In this document: positions 54,476-64,000 of the stretch, one piece after another
How the letters are laid out: each line of letters begins with the position of its first letter
Numbering within the stretch: position 1 is the stretch's first letter
Assembly: GCA_032164295.1 (NCBI GenBank)
Contig: JAJHTX010000008.1
Coordinates: 1,612,001-1,676,000 of the forward strand
Length of the DNA stretch: 64,000 nt
From: Inonotus obliquus
Lineage: Eukaryota > Basidiomycota > Agaricomycetes > Hymenochaetales > Hymenochaetaceae
Direction of reading: 5' to 3'
Made by a program: the position numbers and the translations under genes
The notes under the pieces: generated by a model
The model's database searches: none
What the model was told of the DNA's origin: nothing
What the model saw: the letters and a program-made list of their open reading frames with translations, nothing else

Positions 54476-54879
54476 TTTAGCGGATAAAGAACTCTTTCGG
54501 GTGAACGAGTAATCGGTAGGAATGTCAATTTAGCAAAAGAAATTATTTGTTTTCGAAATGCGGGTTGCAATTCCGGAGGTGGGGATTCTGCATGTCAGCA
54601 TGGTGATCGACTGCACCCAGTTTATCACGAAGGTCGCAATATTGAGCTATGCAAAGTTGAAGATATATGCATGCATGGCTGGCCTGAATTACCCTGCTTG
54701 AGCCAGAGTTTTACAGGCAGTATTTCGTGGGCCAAGATTAGTGCATTCCGTGAGGGAGGAGATGAGGTATGGGGTTGCATTGACCGAGAAATTAGATATT
54801 TAACAGTGCGACCTCGCATGTGTGTCAAAGCAACACGTGACAATATCAACTATACTTTTTTGATTTAATACAAGTCAAG

Positions 54880-54983
54880 GGGTAATTAGCTCAGTTGGTA
54901 GAGCGTACGCTTTGCAATCATTGGATATTGCATCAGTTTAAAGTGATTGCGTAAGGTCGCGTGTTCGAACCGCGCATTATCCA
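54880..54983 (+). tRNA. tRNA-Ala(UGC) with intron
   Basis: The cloverleaf can be drawn. The acceptor GGGTAAT pairs with ATTATCC (one G-U). The D-arm is GCTC...GAGC. The anticodon stem TACGC pairs with GCGTA, and the loop TTTGCAA gives anticodon TGC. The T-arm is GCGTG TTCGAAC CGCGC. About 30 bp between the loop and the 3' side of the anticodon stem form an intron after the position next to the anticodon, as usual for eukaryotic nuclear tRNAs. The discriminator base is A at 54983. Confidence 0.85.
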
Positions 54984-55427
54984 TTTTGGGTAATTTAGGG
55001 TTACAAATGTATTCGGAGTTGTTTAGTACCTATAATATGGAAATTATTATCATCTGTTTATTTGTGCATGTTATTAATTATACCTCGAAGAAGGAGTAGA
55101 TTCCCACGAACGTCACTTTTGAACTTTAATAATTTTTGTTTGATGACACAAGCCTGCCTCACCTCGCCGTCTAACCTGCACCCTCGTCGACATCGTCCAT
55201 CACAGCGCCCACTTCCTCGCGCTCACCCTTGACATCGACGACAGAGACTTTCCACTAGGGAGCTCTAGCTGGTATACATATCCGCCGCCGACTCTAATAC
55301 GTTTCGAAAAACAAAGAGCTCATCTCTTGATCATTGCGGACTAGCTCTCCGCCACACACAATATTTGCATAGAAACACACTGGCGTTGGACGTCCTTCGC
55401 CGATAACCTTACCTTCTATACACAATC
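54984..55427. other. Intergenic, no gene
   Basis: 444 bp between the tRNA gene and the eIF3a start codon, containing the eIF3a promoter and leader. No further feature is seen. Confidence 0.5.
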
Positions 55428-58400
55428 ATGGCGCCATTCTCGAAACCCGAGACTGTCCTCAAACAAGCTGAGGGTCTAGTCTCGGTTGGGCAGTCGCACG
55501 CTGCGCTGCAATCATTAACGGAGATGTTCTCCTCAAAGCGTTTTCGTTCCACTCCGCTCACGTCACTTGAACCTATTATGCTACGGTTCGTTGAGTTGTG
55601 CGTTGATATGAGGAAGGGGAGGACAGCGAAAGAAGGGTTGATGCAGTATAAGAATATTGCACAGAATACGAGTGTTGCGTCGATTGAGAACGTGATCAAG
55701 AGGTTCGTTAGTCTTGCTGATGCGAAAGTACAAGAAGCTCAGCAGAAAGCGGAGAGAGTACTTGTTGAAGCGTTGGTAGATGTGGATGATTTGGAGGCGA
55801 GTGAGACTCCTGAGAGCATTCTATTGGGTGCAGTTAGTGGAGATCAGAATAAGGATAGGACGGACAGGGCGCTTGTAACGCCTTGGCTAAAGTTCCTTTG
55901 GGAGAGTTACCGTACAGCCCTGGAGACGTTGAAGAATAATGCGAGGTTAGAGGGGATCTATCAGGTGTGGCGGTTTTCTGACTCGTCAGTGTGTTTTTGA
56001 TTGATTGAATTTTCATTTGTAGCAAATTGCTCAGCAAGCTTTCAAGTTCTGCTTGAAGCACCAACGCAAGGTCGAGTTCCGACGTCTATGCGAGACTTTA
56101 CGCCTGCATTTGTCGAACGTCGCCAAGTACTCGCATCAACCCCATTCCATCAATCTGGGAGATGCAGACACGCTTCAACACCACCTCGACACACGCTTCG
56201 CACAGCTTAACACCTCTGTTGAGCTCGAACTCTGGCAAGAGGCTTTCCGCTCCGTCGAAGATATCCACAATCTTCTCAACATGGCCAAAAAAGCCCCGCG
56301 TCCAGCAATGATGGCGAATTATTATGAAAAGTTGACACGGATATTTCTGACGAGTGGGAATGCGTTGTTCCATGCTGCTGCGTGGGCGAGGTATTATGGG
56401 ATTGTGAGGACTGTTGGTGGGAAGAGTGAGGAAGAGTTGAGTAGATTGGCGGGACAGATTTTGATTAGTGCGCTTGCTGTTCCTGTTGGACATGCTTCAG
56501 AAGAGGATGAGGTTAAAGGAAGGACGACTCGCCTTGCGGCGTTGTTAGGATTGACGAAAACACCGACGCGTACTGGATTGTTAAAAGAGGCTGTAAGTAT
56601 TTAGCTCCTTTCACCGGTGTACCAAGGTCCTGATATAGTAAATCTGCAGTTATCTCGTAATGTCCTCAAACTTGCTCCGCAAGTCGTTAAGGATCTTTAC
56701 GAGATCCTCGAAGTAACCTTCGACCCACTTTCACTCTGCTCAAATGTTGTACCGCTCCTCAAGGCACTCTCCTCGGACGCGTCGTACGCATCATACTTGC
56801 CCCTCCTGCAACGTGCTTTGCTTTCTCGTCTCCTCGCCCAACTCGCGCAAGTCTACTCGACGATGGAGGTATCGAAACTGTTAAAGCTTGTCGAACCGCT
56901 CCAGGGAAGTTTCGAAGGAGCGTACGAGCCGAACCAAGTCGAAGGATTCTTGATTGCCTGTGCAAGAAGCGGAGATCTGCGCGTAAGGATTGACCACGCG
57001 GAAGGTACTTTGACATTCATCGATGAAGCGTTTGGAGGTGCACCTCCTGGTCCTATCTCAGCATCCGGGGGACTAGATAAAAGCGTCCAACCTTCGGCTC
57101 ATGACCTCGTGCGTACACGTCTGAGCAGCGTAGCAACATGTCTCTGCAATTCCCTCAGCGCAATCGATCCTCCCTCCCCAACTCTCACCGAGTCGGAAAG
57201 TCAGGAGAAATTTGCCCAGCTCGTCTCAGCCGCCAACGCCGAACGCAAGGCTCTCCAAGTCCGTCGTGCAATCGTCGCGCGTCGTAGGGAGCTTATTTCG
57301 GAGTTGTCCGTTAGGAAGGAGAAGGAGGAAGCTAGTAGACGTGCTGAGGCTAGTAGGCGCGAGAAAGATGAAGCCGCTAGAAGGGCTCTGGAGGACATTA
57401 GAAGGAAGCAAGAGGAAAGGATTAGGAAGGATAGAGAGAACTTTGATAAGGAGGAAGCTAGGAAGCTTGCGCAAGAGTTGAAAGAGAAGAATATTCTCAA
57501 GGTTGATGTGGACGTAAGTCGACGGTCTTGTTCAAAAACTATTGACTGATTGGTTGCATTGCTTATGACAGGAACTCGGCGAGGTAAACAAAGACGACCT
57601 GGTCCGTCTACAAGTCCAACAAATCGAAAAGGAAAAGAAAGACCAGCACGAACGTTTGCGTATCATCGCCAAGCGTCTTGACCATCTCGAACGAGCATTC
57701 AGAAAAGAGGAACGTCCCTTACTCGCAAAGGACTATGAACAACAACAAATCGACGACCGTCGTGCATTTGAAGAAGCTCAAAAATCTCGTTTGGAGGCAG
57801 CACGTTTGACTCATCAGCAAGATCTGGATACTAAGAGGAGGTTGATGAAGATGAGAGATGAATATGAGAAGAGGAAGGAAGTGTATATTGCGAAGCGTGG
57901 AGAGGAGTTTGCGAAGAGGAGGGCAGAGGCGACGAGGAAGATTGAAGAAGAGAAGTTGAAGAGACGGAATGCTGTGCTTAAGGCGAGAGAAGACGAGAGA
58001 AAGAGGGAGGAAGAGGAGGAGAGGATACGCCTAGAGAAGGAAGAAGAAGAAAGAAGACTCGAGGAAGGTTCGCAATTCTCATCCTTTGCTTTCCTTATCT
58101 GTTTCTGATGTTGACTGTCTATTTTGCAGAACGCCTCGCAGAAGAAAAACGTATTGCAGAAGAAGAAGAAGCTACAAAAGCAGAAGAAGAAAAACGTAAA
58201 ACGGAAGAGGAAGAACGAAAAGCTGAATTACGTAAACAGCGAGATCAAGAGAGACGTGAAGCTGAGGAGAAAGCTAAGTTACAAAGACAAAGGGAGGCGG
58301 AAGCAGAAGCGAAGTTACTTGCTAGACGTCAAGCCGCTGTTGGTGGAGGTGGACCGGGTGGGAGAGAAGGAAAAGAAGGAAGAGGAGAATCTCCCGCAGG

Positions 58401-58764
58401 AGCGTGGCGTCGTACGACTCCTGGTACACCTACTATGGCTTCTACAGCCTTACCATCACGTCAAGCAACAGCAACTCCCCCTCCTCAATCCGAAGGAGGT
58501 CAAACTCAACCAGTTTCGAAATACGTACCAGGTGCATTACGCGGTCGTGGTGGAGCACCAGGAGGTGGAGGATGGAGAGACCGTGAAAAAGCTAGACAGG
58601 AAGCCTCTGCTGCGGGTGGTGGAGGTGCTGCTGCTACTGGAGGGACGAGAACACCTGAAAGACCTGCTTCTCCAGCTGTGGTTGCTAAAGATGAGGATGG
58701 ATTCCAACCTGCTACTAGAAATGTTTGGAGACCTTCTCGTGGGACGTGGTCTTCGAAGCGGTGA
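55428..58764 (+). CDS. TIF32: Translation initiation factor eIF3 subunit a
   Basis: 1,033 residues in five exons: 55428-55964, 56023-56592, 56650-57513, 57572-58067, 58130-58764. The N-terminus [18 protein letters not shown] and the helical repeats ([38 protein letters not shown]) are typical. A PCI domain lies around [20 protein letters not shown] to [21 protein letters not shown] long Glu/Arg/Lys-rich coiled-coil follows ([19 protein letters not shown]) and the tail is Gly/Arg-rich with VWRPSRGTW. eIF3a is the scaffold of eIF3, which binds the 40S subunit and promotes pre-initiation complex assembly. Length and order match the family. No oddities apart from the strongly repetitive coding sequence of exons 4-5. 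Confidence 0.96.
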
Positions 58765-59669
58765 GTTGCCGCCGAGAAGTGGTACCGGGAGACGGTAAAA
58801 TTTTTCGTTGGGGGTGTATTTATTTGAAGGTTAGGGATGAAGAAGGGCTAATGTATTGTTGCATTGTCGGTCGTGACGTGCATCATGATGTAGGCATAGC
58901 AGAGAACTCATCCGTCTGTCTGTCTGTCTGTCTATGCTCTATTAACAGCTGTTTTGAAGTTCTTTGTCTCCCCCCTTTCGAATTCTGAGGCACATGTCAT
59001 GCATATGTGTATCCTTTGAGGCTTCATTGAATCATGCATCGTCTGCAATCTTTGCTCATCATGGATATTGTATGTATGTTCTGACGTATGTACAATCGCA
59101 TGTACTTACATCTGCAGCAACCCGCGCCTCTTCTTTGACTAAGAGTATAGCATCGACATTGACGATAATGATGCTGATTAACATCAGCGACCCTCTAGAA
59201 ATGCATTGCTATGTTATGATCTATGTACGACGAATTAATTTAATTACTTGACTTTCGAATCCACAGTCCTCATCGCAGTCCCTTTTGATAATAAAAAGGC
59301 GTAAAGAAAGAAAAGGAAGCATCGATGCCATCGAGAACGGGAAAGGGGACGGGGTGAAGGAAGGGGGGAGGGAAGAGTCCAGATGAAAGGCAATAAAGAT
59401 AGACACGGTAATGGAAATGCGAGTGGGTATTTAGTACAGCGTAACGAACGGAACATGGACAGGATGGAAAGGGAGAAAGACGGAAGAATGAGAGAGCAGG
59501 AGTGAAGTAAGCCCAAGGAATGAGGACGGGAAAAGAGGAAATGTAATTAGGGGTCCAGAACACGGAACCCTCTTCTATCGATGTGAGTTGTCGTGATCGT
59601 CTGCTGCTTCTTTCATCATTTCTAGTGATTATATCAGTATATCAAAGTAAGGACAGATGACGGGAAGTG
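58765..59669. other. Intergenic between convergent genes
   Basis: 905 bp between the 3' ends of eIF3a (plus) and the calcium channel (minus). It holds a (GTCT)n microsatellite at 58913-58933 and a purine-rich stretch near 59320-59520. No gene is recognised. Confidence 0.6.
58913..58933. repeat. (GTCT)n microsatellite
   Basis: Five tandem tetranucleotide units in the 3' intergenic region; likely length-variable. Confidence 0.9.
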
Positions 59670-62600
59670 CTACAAACCTCCCCACATAGAATTCTGCATC
59701 GAAGAAAGAACGTTTTGAGGATCTTCTTCGTCATGTGAATCACGCCCAGGTGACGACTCAATCCTGCAACGTCAGTCAGCACACACACACACATAGCGAA
59801 AAAAGTAAATACGTACGGATACTGATACCCCAAATCCGCAGATAACATACTCGTGTCGCTCACACGTCTGTTCCTCTGTAATCCTCGCCCCCGTTTCGAT
59901 GGTGAGTCCAGCATAATAGACAAATCAGGCGAATGGTATGGAGATTGAGATGGTGGTGATGGTGATGATGGCTCATTGAAGAAGCCCATTGAATCGCGAT
60001 TGGCTAGAGTGATATCGCGGGTGGATACCGCTGGTGTGGAAGGCATATCCTCGACGACGATTGCCGGAATATCTAGGACGATGAGAATTCAGAGTCGATG
60101 AACAAGTTAGGAGAGGATAGAGAGCATACCTTGCTCAAACATCTGCTGCCGTCGTTTCTCTTCCATTATTGCACGGAATTGACGTCGATAATAGATTGTC
60201 TTGAGAAGCGACCGGACACGATCAAGGTTAACCAGGTCGTTGACGAATTTATTGATCTCTGTCCGTGTCACGAGCTCCTTCAAACTATTAACGCGATTTA
60301 GATATGCATCAGGCGCACTGAAACATCAAACCCACCTCAATGCTTCACGATCATCAATGAGCTTGTGGTGAGCCAATAAAAGCAGCATATTCGTGAATGA
60401 TATCCCCTTCCCGGGTTCCTGTGAGATCATGGCTTCATTATATATCCTCGCGTACAGCGTCCTCCGTTTCCTGATCTTGCTATCGTCCAATTCATCTAGA
60501 ATCCTATTAAGCTTGACGAGATCAACGCCGTCGACAATGGACTTGGAGCCCATCCATGAGCGCTCGTTATCGTTTCCAGCTTGAGCCACGCCAAGCAGGT
60601 TCCCGACACTGAATTCCGGCGGATAAATCCGTACTTCAAAGACCCCGCTAAGTCTCTAAGGTAGATTCAGAAGAGGGAATATGGAGGCGGAGTGAGTTCT
60701 ACCTACCCCGAGAAATGGAACAAGGCTACCCTTCTCCAGGTAACCAGTCCGAGGGTTTGCATACTCAGCCCAGACTTTCTTGAAGGCACGCATCTCCTCC
60801 CGAGTAATGGCTTTGGTGCCCCCGACAAGCTGGAAAACGTATGAAAAGCTCTCGACGACGACACCTGATTTACGATCAATATCTGGTTTGGAAGCAATAG
60901 GATGTGACCTTACCAGTGAACATATTGACGAAGATATACTGGAAGATGTTGGTTGAGAAAATGAAACCCATGCGTGCGACCAAATTGCTTACCATGCTAA
61001 GAATATTCCAGGCTATGAACAACGTAAATGCCCATCCTTTAGAACCGCAGTCTGTTAAGGCATCGTCGCCTATAGGAGGTGAACATTTAGGATACTCGAC
61101 AGCACTGGGGGGGGGGGCGTCAGTGCTAATAATAAAGTACAAATAATATAACAACGCACTAATTGTGCATATACTCATTCCATCCTTCGCCTGTGCTCAT
61201 GAAAGCTAGCATCACAAGAGCGGAACCTAACGACGAGTAATTCTGGGTATGTGTCTCCGCTGAACCCCATTTGGTGAGACTGAAGACTTCTACATAGAGG
61301 ATGCCGAAGAACAGGAACAGGATAAACCAAAGAGCCAAGAGACTCAGGATCACCGGGAGACTCGCACTGCAACGCGTATGAGTAACGGTGACAGGCCAAT
61401 ACGATAGCAACGTACACTGCTGTCTTGAACAGTTGGTTCAGGCTGTTCGTCCTTTGCACGAGCTTGAATGCAATGCTGACAAGGAAGAGCTTTTGCAACT
61501 GGTCAAGCAGGAAACTCGTAGCGCCCAGTCGGTCGACGACCGTAGTTACCAATGCGCCGGTGGCAACAATGACATCGAATATATTCCAGCCATTCGCTTT
61601 GAAGCTGCGGAAGCCCAGCCCAAACCAGCGCACCACGATATCGATGACGTATATCATAGTCATGAACAAGAACCAGCTATCTGCAGGGTCAAATGGTTAA
61701 GTATCGTGATTGCCACTGATACATGATGGATTGACCAACCTTGTGCTTTATCGACTCCGTCCGGTGCTGAAGCGCTCTGGGACCTGTGTCGAAGTATTCT
61801 CAGCCCATGGGTTGAATACAGAAGTTGGCAGGAACGACATACATGAGAGCGAAGATATGAATGATAAAAAGGAAGGTCATCATACGGGACCACCACCCAT
61901 GTTTATGAACCGCCCTATCATAACACCATGCTCGGAATCGCGACGTCGGTCTTGCTTTTGGACGCTTCGACGGCCTTTGACGTTTAATTAGCTTTTGCAG
62001 GTCGACCCATTCACGTTGTTGCTTAGTCAATAAAGCAAGGCCGGCTTTAGACGAGAAATTACCAATGATGATACTGATGTGAATGTTAATCATAGTGCGA
62101 TTCGTACACGTGAAACAGTACTTACCTGACGAAGAGAGTCAAGACGACAATAGAACCGAATTGCATATATATCATGAAGAACAACGAATTATGCTCCGCG
62201 GAATTTGTCTGCGGTTGAAGAAACGGACCCAATGCGCTTGTCGCTACATTCATGGCATCTATCCACCCTTCGAGGGAGACAATCTCGAACAGAATTAGGA
62301 GCGAGGAGCGAAAATTATCAAACGAGAACTTCGTTGACGGTGAAGGGTTATCCCAGGATCGAGGGGCGAGGAAGGGGAATGCGTCGTCGCCAACAACTGA
62401 GTTGGAGAACTCGTTGACACAATCATCCATGTTTGTAGCATCTCCGTCGTTGCATTCATTCAACAGACCGTTGAAAATGTTCAACCCCCATACCGCAAAA
62501 GGAATCATGTATAGGATCGCAAGCATAGCAGCATCGACGATACGCATCGCACCGGATATGATAAGCGACTGAAACGTCGATCGCATTTTCTCGATGAGCG

Positions 62601-64000
62601 TGATCAAGCGGAGAGCGCGAAGAGCCTTCAATGAGCGCGTGAATCTACTGAGACCGCCAACGAAGATCAACCCGGTAACGACATTCACGATCAGTCCGAC
62701 GAGGATAACGAGGTCCAACGCGTTCCAGATACTCCTGATGTAGGCGTTTGGTGTAAACGCAAACCCATCGGCGACAAGCTTTATAAGAAATTCGGTGAAG
62801 AGGACCAGACTGAATGTTGTCTCTGCGACATCGAACCAAGAGCCTCTTATCCGACCGTTCTCCTCGTAGAAGTCCTGACGATATACAGGTGTAGCGATAG
62901 CTTCCACGACAATGCCACCAATAACTGTCAGTAGAAGCATGAGTTGGAATACGGAGTGGGCCAGCGGTGAATGCGGAAGGCCAAATATGCGATCACCGTT
63001 TGCCGGCTGAACGAGACGTTGGCAAAATTGGCGGAATTTATTTCTCTGAGAAAAGATCCAGAAGGTCTTGTCATAGGAAGGGTGGGAACGGATAAAATCA
63101 GCCTTCTGCGCGCGTCGTTCGTACAGAACATCATTAATATCCTGAGCATCCTGCGCATCAGAATTGATTGAAGCCAAGATCTCCCTATCATCGATTTCGG
63201 TAAATCATCCAAAGCTCTTAATAACTCCATTTCACTCACAAATGGCGTTCCAGTTCCTCGTTGTTAGGATCCTGTGGTGCAATTGAATCTCTACGTGCTG
63301 CTCGAAGATTTGCGAGTGGTACATCGTTTGATCTGCTCTCGCCGGCGAAAAGTCGTTGAAGAGCAGTGATTGACCTGCTAGAGTAGTGCCCTTTCAACAA
63401 GCTCTTCCCCCTTTGTAACTACAATTGACCAGCGTTAGTCGCACAGAGTTGGAGCAAGGACGTTCGACAGAGGTTATATACTCACGCTTCTTGTTGAGAA
63501 GTCGGGATTGAAAGAGCTATCTTGAATGACTGCTTTCTGCATAGGGAGGATAAGGTTTGACGGCAGATTCTCGACGGCAACCGACTTCGGGTTAGCTTTA
63601 AACCAGCGATATGGATTGAAGCGCCGAAGCCAAGCTGGAGTAGCCTGGACTGGTTGCTGTGTCTCATAATAGTCCGTTGCCTGCTTGCCTCGCTTTAATT
63701 CCTCAGCAACGTCGAAGTTCTCGTTGATCACAGCAATGAAGAGTTGCAATAGAATGACTGTTCACAAATCCGTGAGTTTTCACTAGTCACAAGCTGAAGG
63801 GGAAATCACCGACAATTTCCGAAACAGAACCAGACTGAGATGAAGAATGCGACAACCACAGTCTGACCCAATGGTACTGAGGCAACAGATGAGTCAAACA
63901 GAACGGTCGGCCAATCTTCGGATGTGAGCACCTGCAGAGCCATAGAGTCATTATGAATCTCGACATGGTGAAAGAGGATTAAGCTCACCTGATACATCGC
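59670..64000 (-). CDS. CCH1: Voltage-gated calcium channel Cch1 (3' part)
   Basis: The gene runs off the right edge, so its 5' part (domain I and much of II) is missing. Seen from right to left: pore of domain II ([12 protein letters not shown]) and its S6 ([11 protein letters not shown]); domain III with the S4 Arg/Lys ladder ([20 protein letters not shown]) and pore SLEGWIDAM; domain IV with [12 protein letters not shown], a pore motif [12 protein letters not shown] and S6 (YIFVNMFTG); then a cytosolic tail with an EF-hand-like region ([16 protein letters not shown]) and a Ser/Pro-rich end ...MQNSMWGGL, stop at 59670. Several 50-80 bp introns separate the exons; the one ending near 61107 has an 11-base C run before its AG. 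Cch1, with Mid1, forms the high-affinity plasma-membrane calcium channel of fungi. Exon ends in the tail were checked only in part. Confidence 0.93.

Noticed and set aside
58124..58798. 224-codon Lys/Leu-rich frame
   Set aside because: Frame-shifted reading of the repetitive Glu/Arg coiled-coil coding region of eIF3a exon 5.
61107..61117. 11-base G/C homopolymer in the calcium-channel gene, considered as a frameshift site
   Set aside because: It falls in an intron, immediately before the 3' splice site, so it does not affect the reading frame.
1..64000. CRISPR array or prokaryotic-type operon
   Set aside because: No regularly spaced repeat array; the gene structure is clearly spliced and fungal.

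Overview
The window looks like a chromosomal segment of an Agaricomycete (mushroom-forming basidiomycete). The evidence is genes split by many 50-100 bp introns, a CYP63-like P450, a phi-like glutathione transferase, an F-box/LRR-like gene, a chromodomain Ty3 retrotransposon and expanded effector-like kinases. All calls come from reading the sequence; no database search was run. Exon joins were checked by reading frame and splice sites.

Layout. 1-14.2 kb is an unstable accessory block. It holds three copies (A, B, C) of an unrecognised gene family in a segmental duplication, with A and B head to head. A 5.5 kb Copia element lies in the 3' flank of copy B, and two small inverted-repeat elements sit nearby. 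14.3-31.2 kb carries a zinc-cysteine protein, a glutathione transferase, proteasome subunit beta-7 (PRE4), a P450, two tandem GH5 glycosidases and a PI-specific phospholipase C, with a 1.08 kb palindromic element between the last two groups. 31.8-47.5 kb is a second accessory block. It contains a decayed kinase gene with Crinkler-like N-terminal pieces, cut in its kinase domain by a 6.5 kb chromovirus, then an apparently intact gene fusing a PD-(D/E)XK-like domain to a protein kinase. 48.2-64 kb is mostly housekeeping: an F-box gene with a frame break, acireductone dioxygenase (methionine salvage), a DENN protein, a tRNA-Ala(UGC) with an intron, eIF3a, and the 3' part of the Cch1 calcium channel, which runs off the right edge.

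How the genes relate. There is no operon-like organisation. PLC and Cch1 both belong to calcium signalling but are 30 kb apart on the same strand. The most unusual contents are the A/B/C family (constant 5' half, divergent 3' half, patchwork identity that suggests gene conversion) and the two effector-like kinases, one alive and one dead.
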